DNA of 64,000 nucleotides from Mesorhizobium sp. dw_380 (GCF_018588885.1 NZ_JAFFIW010000012.1:1-64000), one strand, 5' to 3'; positions 48,763 to 57,494 are shown, counted from the first letter of the stretch. A program made the numbers and translations. Notes: generated by a model from the sequence alone, not told the origin.

Positions 48763-49740
48763 TTATGCCGCGGGCTTGCGCTGCTGGAACTGGCCGGCGG
48801 CGCGGAAACGCCAGAGGTAGCTCGGCAGGATCGTCGCGATCGATTGCGGCTGGATGCCAAGCCCGGTGAGTGTCCGGTTGGCCTTGGCGGCGGCTTCCGA
48901 CACGATGTTGTGCTCGCGCAGCAGCAACACCTGGTCCTTGGTCAGCAGCGGATTGGGCAACAGGCCAAGGATCGAGGCCTGGATGTTGGCCACCCACCAC
49001 GGCACCGGGACCAGCAGCCGCTTGCGCTCGACCACGGTGAGCAGCTCCTCCATGCACTCCTTGAAGGTGAGCACGTTGGGTCCGCCAAGCTCGTAGATCT
49101 GGCCGCCATTGATCTTGCCGTCGACCGAGCGCGCCACCGCCTCGGCGACGTCGCCGACATAGACCGGCTGGAACTTGGTCTGGCCGCCGCCGATCAGCGG
49201 CAGCACCGGCGAATAGCGCGCCATGTTGGCGAAGCGGTTGAAGAAGCTGTCTTCCGGCCCGAAATTGATCGACGGCCTGAAGATCACGGCATCCGCGATC
49301 GTCTCCAGTACGGCCTTTTCGCCAAGCGCCTTGGTGCGCGCGTAGTCCGATTCGGAGTTCGGATCGGCGCCAAGCGCCGAAATATGGGTGAGCCCGGCAC
49401 CAACGGAGCGCGCGGCCTCGGCGACGGCGCGGGCGCCGAATTCATGCACGGCGGAGAATTTCTGCCGGCCGCTCTCATGCAGGATAGCGACGAGATTGAC
49501 GACATGGTCGGCACCTTGCACGGCACGGTCGACGGACCAGCGCACGCGCACATTGGCCTGCACCGGCTGGATCTGGCCGACATTGCCGAGCGGCTGCAAA
49601 TGGCCGGCAAGATCGGGCCGCCGGCAGGCGACCCGGATGCGGTAGCCGCGCTTGGCCAGCGCGCGCACGACATGGCGGCCGACAAATCCTGACCCGCCAA
49701 AGACGACGACGAGCTTCGGGGTCTGCAGGATTTCGGTCAT
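48763..49740 (-). CDS. NAD(P)-binding epimerase-like protein (complex I NDUFA9 subunit family)
   Basis: A 325-residue extended short-chain dehydrogenase-like protein of the NDUFA9 group. The nucleotide-binding motif VVVFGGSGFVGRHVVRAL is at the N-terminus; HESGRQKFSAVHEFGARAVAEAA and TKFQPVYVGDVAEAVARSV are typical of the group, as is the C-terminal INRTLT-type end (ANRTLTGLGIQPQS). Bacterial members are sometimes associated with ubiquinone-linked metabolism; no catalytic Tyr-x-x-x-Lys dyad of active epimerases is obvious. ATG 49740 has a GGAGCCCGCC site. Confidence 0.88.
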   Translation of the reverse strand: MTEILQTPKLVVVFGGSGFVGRHVVRALAKRGYRIRVACRRPDLAGHLQPLGNVGQIQPVQANVRVRWSVDRAVQGADHVVNLVAILHESGRQKFSAVHEFGARAVAEAARSVGAGLTHISALGADPNSESDYARTKALGEKAVLETIADAVIFRPSINFGPEDSFFNRFANMARYSPVLPLIGGGQTKFQPVYVGDVAEAVARSVDGKINGGQIYELGGPNVLTFKECMEELLTVVERKRLLVPVPWWVANIQASILGLLPNPLLTKDQVLLLREHNIVSEAAAKANRTLTGLGIQPQSIATILPSYLWRFRAAGQFQQRKPAA

Positions 49741-49845
49741 GGCGGGCTCCGGCGCACGTTCCAGATGGCTTGGCTGAAGCCGTTTCATAGTCCGTTTTGC
49801 GCCAAAGGCAAAGGGTGACGCGTCGTCACGTCACTCCGGTTTTCA

Positions 49846-50045
49846 GAGCAATTCCAGGAAAAATGTGAAGCGGTTTCCCGGGAAAAGCGCATGGCGCTTT
49901 CCCTTGGGAATTGCGTCAGGACAAAGAGAGCAATTCCAGGAAAAGTGTGAAGCGGTTTTCCGTCCGGAATTGCGTCAGGACAAAGAGAGCAATTCCAGGA
50001 AAAATGTGAAGCGGTTTTTCCGTCCGGAATTGCGTCAGGACAAGG
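49846..50045. repeat. Tandem palindromic repeats (family D), three units
   Basis: Three adjacent units start with GAGCAATTCCAGGAAAA and end with GGAATTGCGTCAGGACAAAG. Units 2 (49928-49986) and 3 (49987-50045) are about 59 bases and nearly identical. Unit 1 (49846-49927) is about 80 bases because its centre carries GGGAAAAGCGCATGGCGCTTTCCC, an extra inverted stretch. The whole array is palindromic unit by unit. A single diverged copy is at 16234-16290. The array lies in the 592-base gap between the NDUFA9-like and Ldh genes; a terminator at 50111-50136 follows and the remaining sequence to 50332 shows nothing else. Confidence 0.92.
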
Positions 50046-50110
50046 ACTGACTCCAGCCGGTCAGGACGCTTTGCCAACCATGTTTTGTCGTATGTGAAAG
50101 ACGAAACGCA

Positions 50111-50136
50111 GAAAACCCCGCCGAAGCGGGGTTTTC
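50111..50136 (-). terminator. Hairpin terminator after the Ldh-family gene
   Basis: An 11-bp perfect stem (GAAAACCCCGC with GCGGGGTTTTC) around a CGAA tetraloop lies about 200 bases after the minus-strand Ldh gene's stop. On the minus strand the A/T-containing stem ends in a TTTTC tract. It is symmetric and may also serve the other strand. Confidence 0.78.
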
Positions 50137-50332
50137 CGGGTGAAGCTCGTGTCGAAACCAGGGTCCAACGAGGCGGCCTGACCTGAGACGGTATCGGCAT
50201 GGCGTGAGACGCCCGCCCCAGCCCTGGACGCATCCGACAGAAGACACCGACCGGGCAAACCCGACCCGGACAGCTGTTCGTCGTCGGAACGCGCAAGAAG
50301 GTTCACCGAGGCGGCAAAAATCGTCGATTTCT

Positions 50333-51334
50333 TCAGGCGGAATAGCGCTCGGCGAATTCGGAAATGCGCTGCACCACCGCCTTGGGCGCGCTGATGCCGC
50401 GCGCTTGCGCCTTCTCGGCCGCCTCGGCCCGGGCACGGCCCGGCACATGCACGCCATAGCGGCGGCGCAGCCGATCGAGCTGGTCCTTCATCCGCTGTTC
50501 GAAATCCGGATCGAGCAGCTTGGGCTCGACGGCCAGCACGAACAGGCCGGTTCCCGGGCTGTCCGGCCCGCCGCTGAACCATGGCGCATCGAGCGACCAG
50601 TTGGCGCCAGACAGGCCTGCCGCCAGCACTTCGACCATCAGCGCGATGTTGGCGCCGCGCTGGCCGCCGAAGGCAAGCATGGCGCCTTTCATGGCGGCGG
50701 CCGGATCGGTGGTCGGATTGCCGCTGGCGTCCAGCGCCCAGCCTTCGGGGATTTTCTGGCCGTCCTCGGCCGCCTTGCGGATGTTGACGAAGGCGGTGGC
50801 GCTCGACGACTGGTCGATGACCAGCGGCGCGCCGTCGGCGGCGGGGGCGGCAAACGACATCGGGTTGGTGCAATAGACCGGCTTGACCGAGCCCGAGCCG
50901 GCCAGCACGGCTGGCCCGTTGGTGGCGGCGAACGAAACCAGCCCCTGCGCCGCCAGCCGCCCGGTGAAATAGCCCAGCGCGCCGCACGTATAGGCATTCT
51001 TCTGCGAGAAGATGGCAACGCCGAACAGCCTTGCCGCCTTGGCGAGGTCGTCGACGGTGCGGTCGAAGCCGGTATGCGCCAGCCCGCGGCGTGCGTCGGA
51101 AAGATAGACGGCCAGAGCCGGCCTTGTGATCACCGGATCGGCATTGCCGTCGATGCGCCCAGCCTCGAGGGCCTCGAGATAGTCGATGAAATGCGAAAGC
51201 CCGACGGTCGAAAGCCCTTCCGCCTCCGCGGCGATGATCGAGGCGGTAAGCGACTCTGCCGCCTCCTCATTGGCGCCGGCGCCGAGTGCCGCCATCCGGC
51301 ACAGTCCTCTTGCCTGATCGAGACTGAGTTGCAT
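50333..51334 (-). CDS. Ldh-family (malate/lactate/delta1-piperideine-2-carboxylate) oxidoreductase
   Basis: A 333-residue type 2 malate/L-lactate/ureidoglycolate dehydrogenase-fold enzyme. Recognisable segments are GLSTVGLSHFIDYLEALEAGR, VVVFAATNGPAVLAG-type SFAATNGPAVLAGSG, NPMSFAAP (conserved), and GGQRGANIALMVEVLAAGLSG. Members reduce cyclic imines such as delta1-piperideine- or pyrroline-2-carboxylate, or oxidise hydroxyacids. Start ATG 51334; the frame continues upstream to 51436 through a repeat and is not used. It is the last gene of the minus-strand ABC-transporter set, so it may act on the imported amino acid or its derivative. Confidence 0.87.
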   Translation of the reverse strand: MQLSLDQARGLCRMAALGAGANEEAAESLTASIIAAEAEGLSTVGLSHFIDYLEALEAGRIDGNADPVITRPALAVYLSDARRGLAHTGFDRTVDDLAKAARLFGVAIFSQKNAYTCGALGYFTGRLAAQGLVSFAATNGPAVLAGSGSVKPVYCTNPMSFAAPAADGAPLVIDQSSSATAFVNIRKAAEDGQKIPEGWALDASGNPTTDPAAAMKGAMLAFGGQRGANIALMVEVLAAGLSGANWSLDAPWFSGGPDSPGTGLFVLAVEPKLLDPDFEQRMKDQLDRLRRRYGVHVPGRARAEAAEKAQARGISAPKAVVQRISEFAERYSA

Positions 51335-51356
51335 CGTGGCCGTCCTGCGAATTCCT

Positions 51357-51458
51357 GAGTGAGTAGCGAATAGCGAGTAGTCAGTAGTCAGTAGGGGATA
51401 GGGAACAAGCATAGCAGCGAGCCGTTCGCTACTCACTACTCGCTATTCGCTACTCACT
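51357..51458. repeat. Inverted repeat with GAGTAG-type arms (family E)
   Basis: The left arm reads GTGAGTAGCGAATAGCGAG and the right arm ACTACTCGCTATTCGCTACTCAC, separated by about 45 bases. The left arm is internally repetitive (GAGTAG/CAGTAG copies), so the sequence looks like a slipped or expanded short repeat. It lies between the permease gene's end and the Ldh gene and would form a strong hairpin in the transcript. Confidence 0.82.
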
Positions 51459-51463
51459 GAAAC

Positions 51464-52273
51464 CTAGCCGACCTTGTTCGGGATCCGCGCCTCGATCCTG
51501 CTGAAGGCGAAGACCAGGATACCGGTGATCGTCATGTAGATCAGCGCCAGCAGCAGCAAGGGCTCATAGGTGAGATAGGTGTCCTGCCGCACCTTGGACG
51601 AGACGGCGAAGATGTCGATGACGCTGATGGTTGCCACCAGCGGCGTCGATTTCAGCTGCAGCACGGTCTCTCCGGTCAGGGTCGGCAGCGCCCTGTAGAA
51701 GGCTTGCGGCAGCCAGATGCGTCGAAAAATCTTCCAGCGGCTCATGCCGAACGCGCGAGCGGCCTCGAGTTGTCCCTTGGGTACGCCGGCAAAGGCGCCG
51801 CGCATCACTTCGCCCTCATAGCCGGCGAATGACAAGGTCAGCGCCAGCACGCCATAAGGCCAGGCTTGTCTGAGATACGGCCACATCCAGGATTCGCGAA
51901 TCCACGGATATTGCGGGAACAAAGATCCCAGGCCGTAATAAAGCAGCCACAGCTGGATCAGCAGGGGGGTTCCCCTGATGACGGTGCAGAAGACCTTGGC
52001 TGGCGCGGCGAACCAGAACGAGCCTGTCGCCTGCGCCAGCCCCAAGGGCACGGCGAGCAGGAACCCCAGCACGCAGGTGACGGCCAGGATCCACAGCGAC
52101 CGCCAGATGCCGAGCAGGCCCATCTCGTAATATTGCGGCAGCCAGTCCCAACGCATGTAGAATATGGCGCCCAGAACCAGCCCCAGCGCGACCAGGATCA
52201 GCACGATGCGGTGCGGCTGCAGCCACAGCGACGTTCGCGCGGCAACGTTGATGATGGCTGCCTCGTTGGCCAT
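51464..52273 (-). CDS. Polar amino-acid ABC transporter permease (HisM type)
   Basis: A 269-residue inner-membrane permease of the HisM/ArtM group. The family's EAA-like cytoplasmic loop is visible as VMRGAFAGVPKGQLEAARAFGMSRWKIFRRIWLPQA, and RGTPLLIQLWLLYYGLG is the HisM signature after the second helix. ATG 52273 overlaps the partner permease's stop (TGATG), so the two are coupled. With HisQ-, HisJ- and HisP-type partners it makes a complete amino-acid importer, probably for arginine or related basic compounds by context. Confidence 0.92.
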   Translation of the reverse strand: MANEAAIINVAARTSLWLQPHRIVLILVALGLVLGAIFYMRWDWLPQYYEMGLLGIWRSLWILAVTCVLGFLLAVPLGLAQATGSFWFAAPAKVFCTVIRGTPLLIQLWLLYYGLGSLFPQYPWIRESWMWPYLRQAWPYGVLALTLSFAGYEGEVMRGAFAGVPKGQLEAARAFGMSRWKIFRRIWLPQAFYRALPTLTGETVLQLKSTPLVATISVIDIFAVSSKVRQDTYLTYEPLLLLALIYMTITGILVFAFSRIEARIPNKVG

Positions 52274-52938
52274 CAGCGCGCTTCCTTGAGCGAAGGCATG
52301 CCGCGTCGAGACCAGGCCTCGACGCGGCCGATCAGGAAGTTGGAAAACAGCGACAGCAGCAGGTAAAGCACGCCCGCAGCGAAGAAGAAGGTGAAATAGG
52401 CCTTGGTCACGCCCGCGGCCTGCCGCGTCGCCAGCGCCAGTTCATAGAAACCGACGACCGCCAGCAGTGCGGTGTCCTTGGTGGCGATCAACCAGAGATT
52501 GGCAAGGCCCGGTATGGCAAACGGCAGCATGGCCGGCAAGGTGATGCGCCGCAGCATCAGGCTGGGGGACATTCCGTAGGCACGGGCGGCTTCGATCTGG
52601 CCCTGCGGAATAGCCAGGATCGCGCCGCGTATGACTTCTGTCGAATAGGCGCCCTGGACGAAACCGAGCACGGCAATGCCCGCGGCAAGGCCGCTGATGT
52701 CGATGCGCTGATAGCCTATTGCCGTCAGCGCCTGGTTGATCAGGTCGGTTCCGGCATAATAGAGCAGCAGGATCAGCACCAGCTCGGGGACGGCGCGCAC
52801 GATTGTGGTGTAGACGGCCAACAGATCGCGTACCACCGGACCGCCATAGAGCTTGCCATAGGCGCCGCCGGTCCCGATCAAGAGACCAAGGCAGGTGGCG
52901 CCGAGCGCAATTTCGATCGAATGGAGCAGTCCCAGCAA
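52273..52938 (-). CDS. Polar amino-acid ABC transporter permease (HisQ type), start uncertain
   Basis: A permease of the HisQ/ArtQ group with the loop VIRGAILAIPQGQIEAARAYGMSPSLMLRRITLPAML and RAVPELVLILLLYYAGTDLI. From the TTG at 52938 it has 221 residues and lacks the usual N-terminal section. The conserved sequence (about ELLSPYPPGWGGTLLLGLL) continues upstream in frame to about 53022, where only a CTG is available as a start; no ATG, GTG or TTG is present before the stop at about 53040. The true gene may therefore run to 53022 with CTG. Confidence 0.88.
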   Translation of the reverse strand: MLGLLHSIEIALGATCLGLLIGTGGAYGKLYGGPVVRDLLAVYTTIVRAVPELVLILLLYYAGTDLINQALTAIGYQRIDISGLAAGIAVLGFVQGAYSTEVIRGAILAIPQGQIEAARAYGMSPSLMLRRITLPAMLPFAIPGLANLWLIATKDTALLAVVGFYELALATRQAAGVTKAYFTFFFAAGVLYLLLSLFSNFLIGRVEAWSRRGMPSLKEAR

Positions 52939-53094
52939 AAGGGTTCCGCCCCAGCCCGGCGGGTAGGGCGAGAGAAGTTCGATGATGCCGGCCGCCGAGG
53001 CCGAAAGGAATGCGTCGATCAGCTTCGCCCCCGAAGTGCTGGCTCAATCCGCCGGCGCCAGCGGCCGGCGGCAAGCGTGCATGGAAAAGGCAGT

Positions 53095-53129
53095 CCCGGA
53101 GAGCATGACATCAGCTCATGCTCTCCGGG
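53095..53129 (-). promoter_or_regulatory. Strong hairpin between the binding-protein and permease genes
   Basis: A perfect 14-bp stem (CCCGGAGAGCATGA and its complement) surrounds a seven-base loop. On the minus-strand transcript it lies between the binding-protein stop and the first permease. Such hairpins stabilise upstream mRNA or partly end transcription, giving more binding protein than permease. That role is inferred from position. There is no strong T-run. Confidence 0.7.
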
Positions 53130-53144
53130 GCCGTGCGCAGGGCG

Positions 53145-53942
53145 TCAGTTCGACTGGGTGTCGGCGCCATAGATGTCGAAATCGAAATATTTCTTCGAAA
53201 TCTCTTCATACTTGCCGTTGGCGCGGATCGCCTTGATACCAGCGTTGATCTTTTCCTTCAGGGCGGTGTCTTCCTTGCGCACGCCGGCACCGACGCCCGG
53301 TCCTAGCACTTCGAGATCTGGCGCCACCATGCCCTTCAGGTCGCAGCAGGCCTTGCCCTGGTCCGATTTCAGGAACGCGTCGAGCGCGATCGAATCCGCC
53401 TGCACGGCGTCGAGGCGACCGGCGGCCAGATCCTGGTTGGCCTCGTCCTGCGTCTGGTATTCCTTGATCTCGGCGGCCGTGGGGCCGAAATGCTTCTTGG
53501 CATAGACGGCATGGGTGGTCGACACCTGGACGCCGAGCACTTTGCCCTTGAGGTCTTCGGGCGTGGCGCCAAATTTCTGGTCCTTCGGCCCGATGATTGC
53601 CGTCGGCGTGTTGTAGTACTTGTCCGAGAAGTCGATGGTCTTCTTGCGTTCGTCGGTGATCGACATGGACGAGACAATGAGGTCGATCTTCTTGGTCGTC
53701 AGCGCCGGGATGATGCCGTCCCAGGCGACAGGCGTGATGACGCAGTCGAGTTTCTCCTCGGCGCACACGGCGTCGATGAACTCGATCTCCCAGCCGACCC
53801 ACTTGCCCGAGGCGTCAGGCGAGGTGAAGGGCGGATAGGGCTCGGCGGCGACGCCGATCTTGACCGGATCAGCCTTGGCCACGCCCATGGCGGCGACGCC
53901 GAGCAGCAGCGCTGCGGCGAACGTCTTCAGAACAGTCTTCAT
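53145..53942 (-). CDS. Periplasmic polar amino-acid-binding protein (HisJ/ArtJ type)
   Basis: A 265-residue solute-binding protein with a signal peptide (MKTVLKTFAAALLLGVAAMGVAKA, cleaved before DPVKIG). The mature part follows the SBP family 3 pattern: IGVAAEPYPPFTSPDASGKWVGWEIEFIDAVCAEEK, DGIIPALTTKKIDLIVSSMSIT and KTIDFSDKYYNTP. It carries basic-amino-acid-type binding features but the ligand cannot be fixed from sequence. ATG 53942 has a GGGAG site eight bases away, so the GTG at 53948 is less likely. Cys-Cys near the C-terminal third may form a disulfide. Confidence 0.92.
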   Translation of the reverse strand: MKTVLKTFAAALLLGVAAMGVAKADPVKIGVAAEPYPPFTSPDASGKWVGWEIEFIDAVCAEEKLDCVITPVAWDGIIPALTTKKIDLIVSSMSITDERKKTIDFSDKYYNTPTAIIGPKDQKFGATPEDLKGKVLGVQVSTTHAVYAKKHFGPTAAEIKEYQTQDEANQDLAAGRLDAVQADSIALDAFLKSDQGKACCDLKGMVAPDLEVLGPGVGAGVRKEDTALKEKINAGIKAIRANGKYEEISKKYFDFDIYGADTQSN

Positions 53943-53998
53943 TTTCACGACTCCCAGTTTGTTGTTGGTTCCCGGTTTTCTTCCGTCCCGGCCTGTCC

Positions 53999-54847
53999 CT
54001 AGCCGATGTTGCGGATGAACTGCTTGAGCCTTTCGGATTTCGGCGCGCCGAAGATCTGCTCCGGCGGGCCTTCTTCCTCGACAAGCCCGTTGTAGAGATA
54101 GACGACGTGGGTCGCGACCTCGCGGGCGAACTTCATCTCGTGCGTGACCAGCACCATGGTGCGGCCCTCGCGCGCCAGGTCGCCGATGACCTTCAGCACC
54201 TCGCCGACCAGTTCCGGATCGAGCGCCGAGGTCGGCTCGTCGAACAGCATGACGCGTGGATTGATGGCGAGCGCGCGCGCGATTGCGGCGCGTTGCTGCT
54301 GGCCGCCTGACAGGTAGGCTGGATAGACGTCGCGCTTTTCAGCGAGCCCGACGCGCGCCAGCAGCTTTTCGGCCTGGGCGATCGCCTCGTCGCGCTTGAC
54401 GCCGAGCACATGCACCGGAACCTCGATGACGTTCTCGATCAGCGTCATGTGGCTCCACAGGTTGAAATTCTGGAACACCATACCGAGCTTGGAGCGGATG
54501 CGCTCGATCTGCTTGCGGTCCGCCGGAACCGTGTGGCCATGGCTGTCCGCCTTCAGCTTGATCTCCTCCCCATTGACGCGGATGATGCCGCTGGTCGGGT
54601 TCTCAAGACAGTTGATGCAGCGCAGCAGCGTCGATTTGCCGGAGCCGGAGCCGCCGATGATGGCGATCACCTCGCCGTCGCGCGCCGACAGCGACACGCC
54701 CTTCAGCACATGCAGTTCACCGAACTTCTTGTGCAGGTTCTCGACATGGATGGCTTCGGCGGCGCCGTCCTGCGCCGTGTGTTTGAGGACGGGTGCAGCG
54801 CCCTGCGCCATCATCCCTTCGGCACTCCGCGGAGCGGTCGAGCCCAT
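53999..54847 (-). CDS. Polar amino-acid ABC transporter ATP-binding protein (HisP/GlnQ type)
   Basis: A 282-residue ATPase subunit. Walker A (GGSGSGKST), the signature (LSGGQQQRAAIARAL), Walker B (VMLFDEPTSALD) and the H-loop (LVTHEMKFA) are all present. MVFQNFNLWSHMTLIENV is typical of the HisP/GlnQ group. The first ~30 residues before HVENLHKKFG are not conserved, so ATG 54847 or the later ATG at 54814 is uncertain. It is the first gene of the transporter set and is divergent from the DDAH-like gene. Confidence 0.93.
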   Translation of the reverse strand: MGSTAPRSAEGMMAQGAAPVLKHTAQDGAAEAIHVENLHKKFGELHVLKGVSLSARDGEVIAIIGGSGSGKSTLLRCINCLENPTSGIIRVNGEEIKLKADSHGHTVPADRKQIERIRSKLGMVFQNFNLWSHMTLIENVIEVPVHVLGVKRDEAIAQAEKLLARVGLAEKRDVYPAYLSGGQQQRAAIARALAINPRVMLFDEPTSALDPELVGEVLKVIGDLAREGRTMVLVTHEMKFAREVATHVVYLYNGLVEEEGPPEQIFGAPKSERLKQFIRNIG

Positions 54848-55002
54848 CGCTGCTGGATTATTTTACCCATTACCCGTCACTGACAGAGTTCCCATTCTCA
54901 AGATGGACCGTTCCGCTTGCCTCCGTCAACCATGGTTTTTGGACCATTGATCACGGCTTGCTGTAGTGGTTAGTGGCGGCAGGCATGTTTCGGGAGAATT
55001 TA

Positions 55003-55878
55003 GTGGGCAAAACATACGGGTCGCAGTCCATGGCAGGGCCGCTCAAACGCGTGCTGATGCGGTCCGCGTCGAGCGCCATGCGCCATGCTGGCGCAGCGGA
55101 ATGGCACTATGGTCCGGGCTTCGAAGCGCAAAGGGCGGCTGCCCAGCACGACCATTTGACGCAGCTTGTCGCAGCCTCGGGCGCCGAGATCGAATGGCTG
55201 ACCGATACCGATGACGGGCTGGCCGATTCCGTCTTCACGCATGATCCATCTCTGATGACGGATCATGGCGCCATCATCCTGTCCATGGGCAAGGCGCTGC
55301 GCCGGCCCGAGCCCGGCCTGCATGAGGCCGCCTACAAGCGTATGGATATTCCCGTTCTCGGCCGCATAGAGCATCCCGGCCAGATCGAAGGCGGCGATTG
55401 CGTCTGGGTCGATGCCAGCACGCTGGCCGTCGGCCGAGGCGTGCGCACCAACCAGGACGGCATCCAGCAGCTCGCCAACCTGCTCTCGCCCAAGGGCATA
55501 CAGGTCTATGGCTTCGATCTGCCGCTGTGGCATGGCGAGGAGGCCTGCCTTCATCTGATGTCGGTGATCAGCCCGCTAGCCGACGATTTGGCCCTGGTCT
55601 ATTCGCCGCTCTTGCCGGCGCCTTTTTACCAGATGCTGCGCACGCGCGGCATCAAGCTGGTCGAAGGCGATGCAGATGAGTTCATGGCCTCCAACGGGCT
55701 CAGCCTCAACGTGCTGCCGACCGCGCCCCATCAGGTGATCGCCGTTGCCGGCTTTCCCAGGACAGCGGCTGCCATGGAAGCGGCCGGCTGCACGGTCTCC
55801 ACCTTCGAGGCCGATGCGCTGTGCATCGCTTGCGAGGGAGGTCCCACCTGCCTGACACGACCGGTGCTGCGCCAATGA
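55003..55878 (+). CDS. Dimethylarginine dimethylaminohydrolase-like (amidinotransferase-superfamily) protein
   Basis: A 291-residue guanidino-modifying hydrolase-fold protein. The nucleophile Cys is near the C-terminus (GGPTCLTRPVLR), with the His of LWHGEEACLHLMSV and the EGGD segment (GQIEGGDCVWVD) as the rest of the catalytic set; FTHDPSLMTDHGAI is the Asp-containing loop. Members cleave methylarginines to citrulline or act on related guanidino compounds. GTG 55003, with GGGAG six bases upstream, is chosen over GTG 54973 and ATG 54985. Its stop overlaps the decarboxylase start, so the two are coupled. Confidence 0.86.
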   Translation: MGKTYGSQSMAGPLKRVLMRSASSAMRHAGAAEWHYGPGFEAQRAAAQHDHLTQLVAASGAEIEWLTDTDDGLADSVFTHDPSLMTDHGAIILSMGKALRRPEPGLHEAAYKRMDIPVLGRIEHPGQIEGGDCVWVDASTLAVGRGVRTNQDGIQQLANLLSPKGIQVYGFDLPLWHGEEACLHLMSVISPLADDLALVYSPLLPAPFYQMLRTRGIKLVEGDADEFMASNGLSLNVLPTAPHQVIAVAGFPRTAAAMEAAGCTVSTFEADALCIACEGGPTCLTRPVLRQ

Positions 55879-57494
55879 TGACCACCGGGATGACCACTGG
55901 GACAACCCCTGGGCGGCCGACCATCGGCGAAGCCCTCATCACGCTGCTCGAGGCCCACGGCGTCGATACCGTCTTCGGCATTCCCGGCGTGCACACGGTC
56001 GAGCTCTACCGTGGACTGGCGCGCTCGAAAATCCGCCATGTCACGCCGCGCCACGAACAGGGCGCCGGCTTCATGGCTGACGGCTACGCCCGCGCCAGCG
56101 GCAGGCCGGGTGTAGCCTTCGTCATCACCGGACCGGGGCTGACCAACACCATCACCGCCATGGGCCAGGCGCGCGCCGATTCGGTGCCGATGCTGGTCAT
56201 CTCGGGCGTCAACGCCATGCCGACGCTGGGCAAGGGGCTGGGCTACCTGCATGAGCTGCCCGACCAGCGCGGCATGATGGAAAAGGTGGCGCTGTTGTCG
56301 CGGCGCGTCACCGAGGCCAGCGAATTGCCCGGTGCGCTGGCGCAGGCCTTCGCCCTGTTTTCATCGTCACGGCCGGGCCCGGTGCATATCGAGATCCCGA
56401 CCGATGTCATGGTCAAGCCGGCGGACGGCATCGCTGCCCTGCTGAGCAACGCGGCGTCGCCGACGCCGGACGGCGCGGCTATTGCCAATGCTGCCGAACT
56501 TATCGCTGCCGCACGTCGCCCACTGATCCTGGCGGGTGGTGGCGCCAAGCGTGCAGAAGCGCCATTGCGGCGCCTGGCGGAAAAACTGGGCGCGCCGGTG
56601 GTGGAGACCACCAACGCGCGCGGCCTGCTGCACCGCCGTCCGCTCTGCGTGCCGGCCAGCCCAAGCCTGAAGGCGGTCCGGGCGCTGATGGCGGACGCCG
56701 ATCTGGTGATTGCAGCCGGCACCGAATTCGGCCCGACAGACTATGATGGCTATGGCGATGGTGGTTTTGTCCTGCCAGCCAACCTGATCCGCATCGACAT
56801 CGGCGCCGACCAGCTTGCGCGGCGCCCGGTGACCGTTGGCATCCAGGCCGACTGCGCCGAGGCAATCGAAGCCCTGCTCGCCGCGATCGGCTCCGCCCAT
56901 GTGACCGCGCCGGGCGGTGAAGGGCGAGCGGCTGCGGCACGGAAGGCGGCGCTCGCCGAACTCAGCCCAGCCTACGCAGCGCAGGTGCATGCCGTGGAGA
57001 TGATCCGCGACGCCTTGCCGGGCGCCATCATCGTCGGCGACTCGACCCAGCCGGTCTACGCTGCCAACCTCTATTACGATCACGACCGGCCAGGCGGCTG
57101 GTTCAACGCCGCGACCGGATTCGGTGCGCTTGGCTATGGTCCGCCGGCGGCGATCGGCGCGGCGCTGGCCATGCCCGGTGCGCCGGTCGTCTGCCTGACC
57201 GGCGATGGCGGCTTCCAGTTCACCTTGCCAGAGCTGGGTGTCGCGCTTGATGCAGACGCGCCGGTCATCTTCGTGGTCTGGAACAACAGGGGCTATCGCG
57301 AGATCGAGACCTCGATGCTCGACGTCGGTGTGGAACCTGTCGGCGTCTCGCCGGCGCCGCCGGACTTCTGCAAGCTGGCCGAAGCCTATGGTATCGGCGC
57401 CGAACGGCTGGCTGATACCAGCGCCTTGCCGCGGGCGCTGAAGCGAGCCCAGGCAACCGGATTGCCGCGCGTCATCGAAATCACCGTCGATTGA
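55875..57494 (+). CDS. Thiamine-pyrophosphate enzyme, 5-guanidino-2-oxopentanoate decarboxylase-like (AruI group)
   Basis: A 539-residue TPP-dependent decarboxylase of the acetolactate-synthase fold. The N-terminal glutamate loop (RHEQGAGFMADGYARASGRPGV), a central segment ILAGGGAKRAEAPLRRL, and the C-terminal TPP/Mg site (LTGDGGFQFTLPEL to WNNRGYREIE) are clear. AruI removes CO2 from 2-ketoarginine to give 4-guanidinobutyraldehyde in the arginine transaminase pathway. The assignment is by family resemblance and by the adjacent DDAH-like gene. An acetolactate-synthase-like decarboxylase for another 2-oxoacid is the alternative. Start ATG 55875. Confidence 0.82.
   Translation: MMTTGMTTGTTPGRPTIGEALITLLEAHGVDTVFGIPGVHTVELYRGLARSKIRHVTPRHEQGAGFMADGYARASGRPGVAFVITGPGLTNTITAMGQARADSVPMLVISGVNAMPTLGKGLGYLHELPDQRGMMEKVALLSRRVTEASELPGALAQAFALFSSSRPGPVHIEIPTDVMVKPADGIAALLSNAASPTPDGAAIANAAELIAAARRPLILAGGGAKRAEAPLRRLAEKLGAPVVETTNARGLLHRRPLCVPASPSLKAVRALMADADLVIAAGTEFGPTDYDGYGDGGFVLPANLIRIDIGADQLARRPVTVGIQADCAEAIEALLAAIGSAHVTAPGGEGRAAAARKAALAELSPAYAAQVHAVEMIRDALPGAIIVGDSTQPVYAANLYYDHDRPGGWFNAATGFGALGYGPPAAIGAALAMPGAPVVCLTGDGGFQFTLPELGVALDADAPVIFVVWNNRGYREIETSMLDVGVEPVGVSPAPPDFCKLAEAYGIGAERLADTSALPRALKRAQATGLPRVIEITVD

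Noticed and set aside
54848..55002. A guanidine riboswitch upstream of the guanidino cluster
   Set aside because: I could not find the conserved guanidine-I motif segments; the region looks like an ordinary divergent promoter.
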